Assembly (NCBI GenBank): GCA_022315425.1
Contig: JAIUPT010000038.1
Coordinates: 2,452,388-2,516,387 of the forward strand
Length of the DNA: 64,000 nucleotides
Origin: Pseudevernia furfuracea
Taxonomy: Eukaryota > Ascomycota > Lecanoromycetes > Lecanorales > Parmeliaceae
Direction of reading: 5' to 3'
Below the pieces are notes generated by a model. That model had not been told where the DNA came from, ran no database searches, and saw only the letters and a program-made list of their open reading frames with translations. Position 1 is the first letter of the stretch; the number at the start of each line of letters is the position of its first letter. Positions 32,507 through 44,031 of the stretch are shown here, in pieces. The translations under genes and the position numbers were made by a program.

Positions 32507-33009
32507 TCACAGAAGAGCAGAGCTATTTGTACATTGTAGTACATCCCAGGCACCATAAGGGCAAGTTCCTAAGGCAGCAGGACGCTTGGAGTACACAACA
32601 TTATCGATCGTCTTCCCAGGGTAGATGTCTGTAAGCCCCTGGATGTTCGCCATGGCTTGAACTGAGGCTAGACTCTCAGTGCTCTCTGGAGAACCGCCCT
32701 TCTCAGGGGATCCTGGACAGAGCACAGTGATTCTATACTCCGTTAGAGAGCTTGGATCGACGTTGGAGGACGAGTTCAGCGTCGCTCCCAGCCCGGCTAC
32801 GGAACAGAATTGCGCGTTAGCGGCGTTGTTGTGGGCAAGGCCGAAGACAGTAATGAAGGAAGTAAGATCCGTCCAGGCGTTGGGGCCTGCTTGAACGTTG
32901 GGAACGAAATTTTCGCCTTTACAGTATATCGTCGCTTTGTCGACTACGAGCCCTTGAAAGTTCGTTATGTCTCATGGGGTATTATCTGCGGTATCTTGGA
33001 AGCTTGCTG
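32507..33009 (-). pseudogene. Small cysteine-containing protein remnant (right copy)
   Basis: Mirror of 20461-20962, identical in translation, with the same internal TGA before ITNFQGLVVDK and no identifiable 5' exon. Confidence 0.45.
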
Positions 33010-33336
33010 TAGAGAGAAAGGATGAATGATCAGCTCTTGCTTATTCAACAGTCGCATGGAAGATGTAACATTGTCCTCACCTTCGCTGATGCGACTTGTG
33101 TGATGCCTTCTACTGATTCATACAAGACATTACTACAAACTCCTGGCGCAGATTCAGCTTGAGCTCACGATAGACTGTGAAATGCTGTATCAAGAAAATA
33201 CTTTGCGAATATAAACAGGTCCGTGCGGTAGGACTCACTGAAGACCCGGCGTCCTTTTCCCAAGTCATTGTCTAAAGAAAGGGTGTTCTTAGGGTACTGT
33301 AATGAATCAGGCGATTCCCTGCTCCCTCCCATCCAG

Positions 33337-34158
33337 CTACCATAGCTTCCAACTTTTTCCTGTTCTTATCGATTCATACTGCCTCTGCCTTGCAAACGGG
33401 AAGACTATGTGCTTATTCCAGAGCTTCTTATCCAAACGTCGTTCAAGACCGACAAAATGTGTAATCATTCCACAGGTAGATTCAGTATCCTTGGCGAACC
33501 GAATACAGTCGTGTGGCATTCCGGACAACATTGAAGCCCTTTACATCTTGCACAAACGAAATTCTTGAAATGCAAATCCCGACATCGCGAGAAAGTCTTA
33601 ATCAATGTATCCAGAGAAGTATGGGGGCACAACATCCTAGAACAAACACTCGAGGAGTCAACGGGGCTCGTACGTCGATAGTGGAAGCGAAAGCCGAGTT
33701 CGCCGTCTTTCTTGTATACGAAAGAGGTGAAATCGACTTTCAGCTCGATATCGTCATACATCTGTAGATATGCGTGCCCATAACGTTCGTTCTTCCCATA
33801 AGATCCATTCTAGATGAGTTCATTGCGCAAATTCTAAATGCGGTCCCTTTTCGCTAGCGTCATGTGAACACAAGGACAAAGATCAACGACTCTACTGAGT
33901 GAGGAGGAGCCAGCTTTTTGATTGACAATCAAGAAGTCCACCACAGCTGTTGAGGCAAGGCACCAGCGGTGTCTTGAGTTTTACAAACGAATGACGTGGG
34001 TGAAGTATAAAGCAATTGACGCAGAGCAGTCGTTTATCAGAAATGTCTCTTTCTACGGAGTAATAGCCGGAGAAATTCCCATCTTTCTGATTGAAATAGT
34101 GTTGGTTGGATAGCTCATGGCAGTGGATGAGAGAAGATTTCAAAGATGGGACAGTCAT
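33337..34158 (-). pseudogene. Cysteine-rich F-box-associated-type protein remnant (right copy)
   Basis: Mirror of 19311-20132, with identical fragments and the same frame change after CPECHT. Confidence 0.45.
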
Positions 34159-35449
34159 TTGACTGAAAAGAGTTTTTAGGGTATGGTGATATCAATGTAG
34201 ATCGAGGGTCGAAAGACTCGGTGTCAATGAATGAGCTACAATCTCTGAGGTACGGGTAACATTTCGGCAAATCTGCCAAGAGACCAAGGCGCTAAGATGA
34301 TGAGTAAGGTACCTACCTTAGCTAGCTGTCGATCAGCTGCTGAGCCTGTGTCTCTGCAAAATTCTAGCACACTAGCATCACGAAATTGAACATTCACAGT
34401 GCACGGTGATGCTGTTTCGAGCTTTATCAAAACTTCAAGTCAGGATTTTCATGAACCAGTCAGGATTTTCATGAACCAGGCATACAAGTCCTTTTGCTTG
34501 CTGCACGGAACCAGGTAAAGTTCGTGTTCAGAGAGCGAATTCGGAGATGATTAGCAAAAGATTCAGGGGTAGCAACACACAATCGATGAAAAGCTTCGTA
34601 AGAAGGGCATGGCTTCAATTTGATTCCCATGTTGGGCCAACAGAGTCCGAACGAAGGGCTTGTTGGAATTACATTGATTCCATTATTGTTGCCGTTGGGC
34701 AGCTTTAGCGCCACCGTTGGCGCGGCACGACTCTCGAGGGTTTCCGCCATCGAAATCTGACACACTCCACCGTCTCAGGAACAGCTTTGCAGACTCTGCG
34801 GAGTAAGTTTGACCCTCTCAGGAAACGCTCCTACACAAGAATCTTGCGAATTTTGCGAAGGATGTGATTGGCTGTTTTCAACTTCGCCTTACAAATCCAT
34901 CGTATTTTTCATCAAGAGTCCATCACGGATCCTGTCACATGGCTAGTAGCGGCGGGTTCCTGCACTAGGAGCATAATGCAATGACTCTAATGCTGAGCCC
35001 GAGCGCAGTAGCATCTGCATATTTGTTCAGCAGTCAGAGGCATAGGAGAGAAGTCAGAGCACTGGAAACCAGAAGGTGACCCTTCTGTCGCAACGACGCA
35101 TAAAGCGTCGTTCAAAAGACATGTCCTCTTCAGCTACCATGAATTGTAAACGATGGCAGTGTGCTCCATGCCACACTGGCCTGAAACTTGGCTTTTTGTT
35201 GGTTTTGCACCGCACAATTTCTTCCTCCTCCAACAAAATTTCGGACTTTTCTGTTAGCCAAACACGTTAATATGTAATAATTTCTGCTGTGCTTTTCCCT
35301 ACCCCTGCCCCTCCCCAGTCGTTCATAAGTATCTCCGTCCCCTCGTCAATTCGCTCTCTTCTCGTTACTCGCTGCAGACACCTCCGGTCACTCTCTTTTG
35401 AAAACTCGCTCTTTCTTGGATCTTTGCTTGTCAAAGTCTGTCACTCACT
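34159..35449. other. Intergenic stretch, right arm
   Basis: Mirror of 18020-19310. It includes the 20-bp head-to-tail duplication and, next to the secreted-protein ATG, a C/T-rich promoter-like region (35300-35440). Confidence 0.4.
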
Positions 35450-36193
35450 ATGTCTTTTCAAGCGTCTGGTACGCTTCGATCAATCCTCACTTTCTGTGTC
35501 GCACTCTCTGCCACCATCTTACCAGTCCTCTCCGCCCCCGCTCCTACAGAAAATACCAGCCCCTGGATTCCGCGCTCGCTGAAATCCCTGTTCGAGCCCC
35601 GAGCCGCAGCGAACAAGTGCGGTGGCACTGGCCTCTATATCACCAACAGTGGCTCCGGCTCGCAAACATACACCGTCTTCGAAGGCGCCTACACAATAAC
35701 CTCCAACCCCTACAAGACCGTCACCCTCGTCAGTGGCAAGTCCGCAGCCGTCTCACTCCCTGCCGGCTTCGTCGGCCATGTCCAGCGCGGGAACGTACTG
35801 CCAGCCACTTGGGTGGAGCTTAACATGGTCGCTGGCGCAGCTGACGGAGACGTAAGTCTGGAGATCGGATGTGATGGTGCCGTCCAGGTTCAAGCCAGCG
35901 CCATTGCCAGCGGGGCAACGCCACCTGTGTTTGGATTTAGTCAAGATATCTTGAAGAACGCACCATCCGACGCGTTTTTCAACCCCGCGAACCCTAAAAA
36001 CGAGAACCTCGGCGGTACATTGACAAAAGCTACTGGGGTCTTGGATGCAACGGGCACTGATAGCGTGGTTAATCAGCACACCTTGACCTATGAAAAGGGT
36101 GTGCTCTCGCAGTCCGCAGCGTATCTTTTTGGTGGAGTGGGGACCAACCAAGCGATAGCATCGGACAATTGTCTACTTGTCACGTTTTACTGA
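35450..36193 (+). CDS. Secreted protein, 247 aa, intact (right copy)
   Basis: Identical in translation to 17276-18019: signal peptide, short pro-region and Gly/Thr/Val-rich mature domain with CGGTGLYITNSGSGSQTY and SLEIGCDGAVQV. ATG at 35450, preceded by pyrimidine-rich sequence, no introns. Probably extracellular or cell-wall located; enzymatic function unknown, and a thaumatin-like fold is a possibility only. Confidence 0.75.
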   Translation: MSFQASGTLRSILTFCVALSATILPVLSAPAPTENTSPWIPRSLKSLFEPRAAANKCGGTGLYITNSGSGSQTYTVFEGAYTITSNPYKTVTLVSGKSAAVSLPAGFVGHVQRGNVLPATWVELNMVAGAADGDVSLEIGCDGAVQVQASAIASGATPPVFGFSQDILKNAPSDAFFNPANPKNENLGGTLTKATGVLDATGTDSVVNQHTLTYEKGVLSQSAAYLFGGVGTNQAIASDNCLLVTFY

Positions 36194-38850
36194 TTGCGAG
36201 TGAGGTATGCCTCAAACCAGTCAGAGACAACGGTTCTATCGTGAGCTTGGGAGGTGCGCATGTGGGTTGGGACCTAGGAGGGATTTCCGTTCCAGTGCCG
36301 GTCACGGGGACAAACGTTCATTATATAATGTCCTACGAGTTCGCGTTTACTTGTCTTAGTTATTCTTCCGTTGACAAAAGAGAAGAATGATTCCCTAATG
36401 CTGTACGTTGTAGTACCCCTTGCAGGCGGTTTGAAAATCAAACAGATGAACTACTTCGTCTAAAAAAGCAGTAATAAGATTTTGGGTTTCATCATCAATC
36501 ATCCCGCCGAGGCTAGTGTGCCGTTCGGTATCGAGAATATGTAGATTCCAATTTGAAAGATCAGACTAGGTAGGTACAACATCCTGGCACCCTTTCAAGC
36601 TCCCTCTCCCGACTCGTACACGTTGGTTGTCCGTCCCTCTTGCGTCATGCAGAATTGCAGATATGCCTACTGCCCTCGCGCGCTACTTTTTTTGATCTCG
36701 AGTCCGATAGAGTTGCTGTTTTCGCACTTCGCATAGTCCGCGACCAAATTTTTATCAAGTCTCCTCGTGCAGGCAAGGTCTCTCGACGATGCATACGTGT
36801 TCTTCAGATGTTGGTGGCTCTCTCATAAACTTCTGGTTCGGGAGGTTTTAAGCATTGATAGCGCGCGCTTTCTCTTAGCATAAAAGCAGAGCCGAGCCGT
36901 TTCTATCCTGTTCTCCTACTTTAAGCCCTTATCACAAAGTGATTCGCAGCCCCAATATTTCAAGTAATTGGACAACAATTTACTCGAATCTCCTCACAAC
37001 TGGCCGTCGTTCCCACTTCCTCACCCCGTAATGAGGCCGGCTAGGGCGCAATTGTTGACAGCTCTTCAAGTAGATTTAGCGGACGGTCTCTAATCACTTC
37101 GCGATTCACCTAAGACTGACTGGGTGCAATAGACCTGAGCTATAATCCAGATCCAGCATACAGGTCAGCGCTTCGGCAAAATTATGGGTGATGATGGAAG
37201 GCCATTATTCGATGGTTTAATCCATGCCAGCTGGCGAACATAGCAGCCCCTTTTCACGCGTGTCGTGACGCAGTCCGACGCTTGAGTGCAGCAAGGAGAG
37301 GTGCGACTGCTACTGAGGCAGAGTAGTTGGAAAAGATGAAGCTTCGGTTTCGATGCTGCTGCAGCTGCAGCGGTAGTATTGCGACAGGATGTAGCGTTTT
37401 ATTCGCAACGCGATGCGTAGAGCGCATACACATTGAATATAAGCATCAAGTGGATTTGAGATGCCGGACAGAATGGCGAAGGTAATAGCATAGGCTGTCT
37501 TTCACTGCAGTTGGAAGAAGTTCCTCAAGATAGACTCGTTCAAGAAATTGAGACGCGATATTTGAACTTTGTGGCTGATCTCTTTCTTATATGTTCAGAT
37601 AGAGAAGTAAGCAAGATAATCGAAATTCTCGCTGGCAATGAAAACGTAGGCGCAGAGGAAAAAAAGGCCTATTTGGCGCGCATTGCAGTCTCACACCCTC
37701 CGTTCCGTTCAGGGAATTTTTCATTTCGGAAACGGCCTTTCCGAATTTCACCTACTGTGAGGTGCCGGAGTCATTGACTCGGGGAATTTCGAAGGGACTA
37801 CCATTCTATCTTGAATTTCCTCCCATCTGCGCAATCTACAAGCTTTATCTGCGGTACAATCCCAAGTTTGATCAAAATCCCCGTAGTTTTTCCTATTCGA
37901 TTCCCTTCACATACCACATCTGTCTTTCATGTATACTTTGCTCACAGAAACACAAACCAATCGTTTATCGTTTCTCCTCCTTCGCCCCTCCCTCCTCGCT
38001 ATCGTCGTCCTCAGCGCTTCTGACGTTGCAGCAACTCTCGCGGCACGTGGCGCGGCATTATTTTCTACCTGTAGATTGGGAGAATATCACCGTAAAGAGA
38101 GAAACTCTAGTGATTGGACTAGTCGGTGAGCTAGTGGCACAGGGTTTTCTTGTACGTTATCATTTTCCTTTTCTTTGGGCTCTGAGCGCTTTTGTGTGTC
38201 TGTGTCTGTGTTTGTGTCTGTTCGAGGCGGTAGTCGGGAAGAAAAGGGGGGAGAGAGACAGAGGAACACTTTGTAGGGATGCTGAATGCGGAATGGAGTG
38301 AAGCGAGCGAGGGACAAGAAGATGGACGGGAGAATATGTTCTCGGTGCTGCCTTGAGGAAGAATGATCGCTATATCGCTCTCGTTTCTTCGTCTCTGCTG
38401 TCGGCAGCCCCCGTCCTGTTCGCAGAAAATGCGTCTCGCGGCTCGTGAACCTTCAACAGTCTTTGTCTTGATACGACCACAGCTTTGAAAAGAAAAATTT
38501 CTCGGCTTTATCCTCAGCAGTCTCGAGGAAAACATCGCTGAGTTTTATGCGCATTCATCATTAATCAAGTCAAGAAGTGTCTCTCTGCTCTTGTTCACTG
38601 TAGAGCATCAGAGAAGAGCTCAATACTCAGCTACAATCGTCTAAATGCATGGGATTGCTGCTCAAGTTCCACCTTCGTCTTTGTCACTGTTCGACCGCAT
38701 CCAAAACGCTGCTCCCCATTTCTCATACTACAACAACTATCGATGCATCAAATTTCAATTCCTTCCCCGGATACCATGGAATCGTGATCGAACGGTATTG
38801 AGAGAAAAGGCCTACGTCCAAGCTTCAATCCAAGGCGTGGAAGCCGCTCG
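36194..38850. other. Gene-poor stretch, right arm, indel-rich relative to left
   Basis: Mirror of 14627-17275. No gene is recognised. Between about 37065 and 38400 it differs from the left arm by many single-base insertions or deletions (for example GGGAAGAAAAGGGG versus GGGGAAGAAAAGGGG, GACAGGATG versus GACAGATG), a density not seen elsewhere in the arms. Confidence 0.55.
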
Positions 38851-39102
38851 TTATGCGGCATCCCGGATCTTTTGTTCTGGATCTGCGGCATTGAAGTTCG
38901 CCTGGTCAATTCCGGTGGTTGCAATGACTTTGTGCGTCTCACTATGCGGGCCTGAGCCCTGTTCCCGGATTTGATGTAATCCTTGTCCCTGATCCCTGGC
39001 TTGCGTATTGGCTTGGACTTTTGCGATGGCTTGGTTCACATTCTTGGGATCTTTCTGGAGGTCAATTCGAAGGTCCTGGGTGCTAACGACGTTGGTCTTC
39101 AT
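38851..39102 (-). CDS. Small hypothetical protein (right copy)
   Basis: Mirror of 14375-14626, 83 codons, identical translation. No family recognised; it may be the tail of a larger broken gene. Confidence 0.3.
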   Translation of the reverse strand: MKTNVVSTQDLRIDLQKDPKNVNQAIAKVQANTQARDQGQGLHQIREQGSGPHSETHKVIATTGIDQANFNAADPEQKIRDAA

Positions 39103-39750
39103 GGTTGTATTGTCCGAAAACCCAGAAGTCAAGGCCTTGTCGTGTTTGGAACATGCTTTGCTAGATTCTCAGGAGCCTTTTTCATACCCATCGTGATCGA
39201 CAATCATTAGGAACCTGACTCGAAAAGTATATGCAAGCGATTCAACAGATTTGAGCGTATGTGTACGTGGAATTTTGGTAGAACAATCTTAAGTTTGTAT
39301 ACGCTAGGTACGTGGGAATTACAAAAATAAGGGGCAGGTGGACTTTATTTATGAAACTTTCTAGACTCGGCATTTTGACTGAGGAGTTTCGTAGTCGCGT
39401 TGACAGCCAATACTTTGATAGCCTAGGAGATGTAATATTCGCAGCTACGAAGTAATCACGGTTTCATTATTCGCTTCGCTCATAAGCAATTAGGGGGGCC
39501 CGTAATAATTTTGGCTTGCACCTAGGTTACATAAGGGGCTTGCAGTAGTCCGTTTGACCTAAGCCTTGGCGCGCCATGTCGGCCTCCGTATTGAGGGGGT
39601 GGCAACTGCCCCCTCCAAGGGGACCTTGCGAGGCTGGCCCAAAGGGGGTTAGAACGAGGATTATATAGCATTCTTTTATAGTAGAACAAGTATAGGCCCA
39701 TGAATTAAATTCATGATTCTAAGGCAAAAATCAGGTTGCTTGCGACGCAT
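39103..39750. other. Intergenic stretch, right arm
   Basis: Mirror of 13728-14374 with a few base differences (for example CCTTGCGAGGCTGGCCC versus CCTTGAGAGGCTAGCCC). No gene is seen. Confidence 0.4.
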
Positions 39751-39797
39751 GCCCTAACCCTAAGTCAAATCCAAATCGGACTCTGATTTGCCAACTA
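39751..39797 (-). repeat. Short tandem repeat copy B with interstitial telomere motif (right arm)
   Basis: Mirror of 13681-13727; CCCTAACCCTAA on the plus strand next to the hAT target-site duplication. Confidence 0.55.
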
Positions 39798-42112
39798 TGC
39801 GGCATTAGGGGTAGGCAAATTGCGCAATATGCTCACCATTGCATGCAAGTTGCGCAATTTTCTCGCAATGCATGCAATATTCGTAGCCCTAACCCTAACT
39901 AGTGCTCGCTTATTCGCTTTCCACAATTGCTTCCCATATTGCTTCCCACCATTGACTAGATATTCAATTGATCTTCTACTGTCATAGCCATGCCACGGCC
40001 TACTCCAGACGACTTCAAGCCGAAGAATGAGACTGTCGATAAAGTCTTTTATCAAGTCATAAACACCTCCTACAAGAACCTCCGCAAAGTATGCAGATAC
40101 TGTCATAAAGAGATGGATGCCAATACTACAAGACTACAAGAACACTTAGATAAGTGTAAGCCATATCGTGACGGCAGACCTCTCAATGACCCTGCTGGAG
40201 GTTCGCAGCAGACGCTCCCAAATTTGATAACTGCAATGCCCCAGATCAAGGCAGACAATTGAAAGCGTGTCGACATGACTATCTACATGGGCAACCTATC
40301 ATTCAATCATTACGAGAACAAATACGTTAAAGATCACTTTCATTATGTCAATCCCAAGTACACGCTCCCGAATCATAAGGCCCTGAGTGGTCACATTCTG
40401 AATGATTGCTATGATACTGTCTATGAAAAGGTAGACAGGGAGCTTCAGTCTCCACGATGACTGAATTTGTATACGAACGAATCAAACAACATCAAGAGAC
40501 AGAGAGTCATCAACTTTCTGACCCATGCACCCCCAGGATGTGGTTCAGAAGGAGGATGTTTCTACATAAAGTTGGAGATCAATGACTCCAAGACCATGAA
40601 TGCGGAGGCTCAGCTGGAATTTGTACTTCGTCAGGCCCTGAACGTCACCAATGAACAGCTCTGGAAGGTCAATTCTCTGGCCACAGATACCTGTTCTACC
40701 ATGAGATCTCTGTGAAACCAAGTTCAAAAAACCCCCCAGCTGCAGCATGTTTTCTGTGTACCGTGCGACTCCCACGGGATCCAGCTATTTCTAAAGAATA
40801 TCTTTCAGATATCATGATGGAATAAGCTCATAAAGCAAGCACATCTAGTGATTAGATCCTTTAGAGCAGCCCATAAGGAGTATACTGTGCTTCAGGAATT
40901 CCAGCTCCAGAAGGAGAACGATGAGAAACGCATCGCCCTTATTCTTCATTGTATCACTCGATGGGGCACTCAAGTGAGAATGTTATATGCTTTACGCAGA
41001 AGTCAGTAGACATTCGAGGTATATTCTCAGCAATTCACCCCCCAAATTGACAAGTCGAAGAAGAAGGATGAAAAGAAAGTTCTTTCTATACTTCGAGATC
41101 TCCGCTTTTGACGAGATGTTGCCCTAGCAGCTCGGATTCTCAAGCCGATTCATGAGATTTAGTATCTTTCAGAGGCTGACAACTATCCACTGTATCGAGT
41201 CATCGACAATTGAATGCTAATCAAGCAATCCCTCATGAGATCTGCCACTGAGCATGATACGGAGCCGTGTCAATTGCCTTATATTGTAAACACTCTGTGG
41301 GATGATCGATATCTCAAACAAATGACGGAGTTACATGTGGTGGCCAGTCTTTTAGTCCCTGAAAAACATGCTGTTAAGTCAATTGGACAGACTTCGGAGT
41401 ATGCATTTGGTCCAATCATGACTCGATTCTTTCGACAATACGCCCCACCAGACCAGGTGGCTACATGCATGCAGGATTTCTGAGCCTTTCGGGCCCAAAT
41501 CCATGCTTTCTTCCCACATCCTGATTCCGTGTGGAACTATACCTCTAGTCCAGTTACATTCTGGGATACCGCAGCCAAATTCAGTCCCACTCTCGGTACA
41601 TTGGCTAGTCGTCTGATGCAGATTCCAGGCAATTCAGTCCCAGGCGAGCGGGCCTGGTCTATCATGAATCTGATTCTTATCAAGTCTCGAAATGGTCTGA
41701 AGGATGTCAATATAGATCGTCTACTGTTTATCTACATCAATGAGCGAATTCTTAATAGACCAAGTGGCCCTGGTAAGAAGAAGCTACCGTACACTCACGG
41801 TGTCTTAGCTTCGGACGAGAAGTTAGCTGAGTTGGAGGATCTATTGCTACAGAATCAGGATAGTCAGGGGGGGGAGGGCGAAGATTTGGAGGACGGGGAG
41901 GATTTGGACGAGAAAATGGCTGATGCTGAGACTTGAGCGGCTGGGGGGACTGTTTGGCCCTGTTTTTCTACTACAAATGACCCTAGAATAGCTGAATAAT
42001 CAGGGGGGTTTTTTAGTTGCAACTTGCAATCCCCACCATTGCAAGCAAGTTGCAATCCAAATGCGGTTAGTGTGCAATGCATGCAAGTTGCAATCCCAGC
42101 CCTATGCGGCAT
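39798..42112 (+). mobile_element. hAT DNA transposon with 8-bp target-site duplication (right copy)
   Basis: The element spans 39806-42104 (2299 bp), flanked by TGCGGCAT at 39798-39805 and 42105-42112. The ends are TAGGGGTAGGCAAATTGC and the reverse complement of TAGGGCTGGGATTGCAA. Length and insertion site equal those of the left copy, so it moved with the arm rather than inserting twice. Confidence 0.92.
39990..41936 (+). pseudogene. hAT transposase, nine in-frame stops (right copy)
   Basis: One frame from the ATG at 39990 to the TGA at 41934, 649 codons. It has a BED-type zinc finger (CRYCHKEM...HLDKC), FVPCDSHG-like and TRWGT motifs, and the hAT dimerisation domain (NSVPGERAWSIMNLI, NIDRLLFIYIN). 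Hosts of such transposases move elements by cut-and-paste with a DDE catalytic triad. Premature stops lie at 40260, 40458, 40713, 40815, 41007 (TAG), 41109, 41160 (TAG), 41211 and 41481; the others are TGA. All can arise by one C-to-T or G-to-A transition from Arg, Gln or Trp codons, as expected for RIP or methylcytosine deamination. No frameshift is needed. Confidence 0.92.
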
Positions 42113-42172
42113 TCGACTATTTGCCAACTATGCAATATTTGACTATGTCTACCGCTGCAAAACCAAGTGAAA

Positions 42173-42221
42173 GCCCTAACCCTAAGTCCAACTGGACTCT
42201 GATTTGCAACTATGCGACATT
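42173..42221 (-). repeat. Short tandem repeat copy A with interstitial telomere motif (right arm)
   Basis: Mirror of 11257-11305; CCCTAACCCTAA on the plus strand beside the 3' end of the Helitron remnant. Confidence 0.55.
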
Positions 42222-42243
42222 CGACTTCTTCTACTGCTACCTG

Positions 42244-43441
42244 CTACCCAGTTGCTGCCGGAAGAAGAACCTGTCGAATCACTTTGTTCCTTATACACCT
42301 CGCCGGTGCACTTGGTTGCTTCCTTGATAGATCGCCTGGGGCCACAATGAACAGCCCGGCCTTGCTGATGACTCGACTGAGGGCCACATATAGCTGGCCA
42401 TGGGCGAAGACCTCGGGGTGTAGACATAAGCCGACGTGCTGTAAGGATTGACCTGACCAAATGCCGACTTTTCACCCTCAGGCGGCGCCAGGGCGGGCAT
42501 GTGGGTGATAATTGCTCCCTGAACTTTGCACGTATATGGTGCAACAGCATGGTTTATAGTGACCTACTGTGAGGCCATGGAGGCGGCGTTATTGTATTGG
42601 ACGCTGTGACGGCGGAATTCCTTGCAGTCGTCGATGAGGGTAATCGTTCCTGGTTTCAAAGAGTGCAGGATCTTATTTATAGCATCCTCGTCCTGGTTCA
42701 CTGGGTTCGCTGGGTCGTTTACACGCGTTTCAAAGACCGGGTCGTCCTCCTCAGACTGGTCTTCCTCAATGACTGTTTCAGGCCCAGCGACCTCGATGTT
42801 TCCCTTGTCACAGCACCACCCCTCAGTCTCATCCTTGAAGGACGCGGCGCCGCAACGGTTGCAAATGACATTCATGGAACCCAAATAGTGACGCTCCGGT
42901 TCTTCTGTGTAAGGATATCGTGCAATGTAACGTCGAAGCCGTGCTGAAGGCTGCGAGGGACTCAAGTAAGGGCTGAAAGGTGATAGATCGTCTAAAAGCT
43001 CTATATCTTCAAAGAAGTCATCCGATATAAGCTCTATATCTTCAAAGAAGTCATTCGATATGTCTTTCAACGATTCTTCTATAGAGTCTGCATTAAGTGC
43101 TTCTTCATTGACTTCTTGATTCTCTACAGAAGAATGTGACGCGTCTTAGGAGGTTTGGGAAGGGGGCGGCGAGGACGCGTCTGAGGCTGAAATACTGGCT
43201 TGGGAAGAGGGCATAGATGAACTCGAGGACTGCGAGTTCGTTCGACGCCTTTTCAAAGGTCTTTCACGCTTGTTATGAGGTGTGATAGCTGGTCTTTTGC
43301 CTCGATTGCCGGCGGTGATAGATTCGCCCAGGGGCCGTCTAAACGCGTCAGTGAAAGGATGAGAAGACAGCAAAAGGGATATAGATGCCTGAGCTTCCTG
43401 GCAACATGAGTGGGAGGGTTATTAATGGCGAATGTATTCAT
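42244..43441 (-). pseudogene. Internally deleted Helitron protein (right copy)
   Basis: The better-preserved copy. From the methionine at 43070 a 168-codon frame carries the repeated acidic motif, then RYIARYPYTEEPERHYLG and ICNRCGAASFKDETEGWCCD, and ends FRRHSVQYNNAASMAS, all typical of the N-terminal region of Helitron Rep/helicase proteins. After one TAG (42564) the same frame continues through GAIITHMPALAPPEGEKSAF. A deletion junction near 42440 then joins directly to LHPEVFAHGQLYVALSRV, the Pif1 helicase C-terminal motif in another frame, ending at a TAG at 42244. Rep HUH, Walker A and Walker B motifs are absent, so the element is non-autonomous. Confidence 0.78.
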
Positions 43442-44031
43442 ATTTTCAGCAATTGAAAGATTTATAGAGTGGTGGAAGAATAATTGCAGGTAAACAGGAC
43501 CGGAAGAAATATCTTCCGGGCCCGAACGCATTTGAATGTCAATATATTCGAGTGTCAATTTGATCAACAAATAGTAGACCAAATTTGATAATTTTTACAG
43601 CGTTAGAATGCGCAAATTCAGCTCTACAATTTGAGAGTTTATAAGAAAATCATATGCAGAGGGAATAGAGTGGTTGAAGTTGCAAAAAGAAACCACCAAA
43701 TTTTTTGATGAGGGTGCTCGGAAGGCCTAGCGGGCTGACAAAGCGAGTCTAGCCAAAAAGCGTAGGACTGACGATTTGATTATTGGCTACACATACAAAT
43801 TAAGGTTTTTTCGCTCAGCCCTACCTTATTCTTTTATATATACTGATAAATGGACATCTTTATAATCTCGAGAATATACGTTTTCAGTATCCTGTGAATA
43901 CTGTATACAAGAAATCATTTCTCTGGCATTCCAGGAACTAATCGCATTTAGATTTACGTTCCACGGTACCCTCTAGCTTCGACTACCTGCTGCGATACCT
44001 TAAGAATCTTGGAAGGTAACCGTGCACGATT
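43442..44031. other. Intergenic stretch, right arm
   Basis: Mirror of 9438-10030; AT-rich, no gene, with a TTCTTTTATATATAC box about 200 bp upstream of the CMD-like ATG. Confidence 0.4.

Noticed and set aside
39990..41936. TGA recoded as tryptophan in the transposase
   Set aside because: Trp is encoded by TGG elsewhere in the same frame, the frame also has TAG stops, and intact genes in the window end in TGA; mutation is the simpler explanation.
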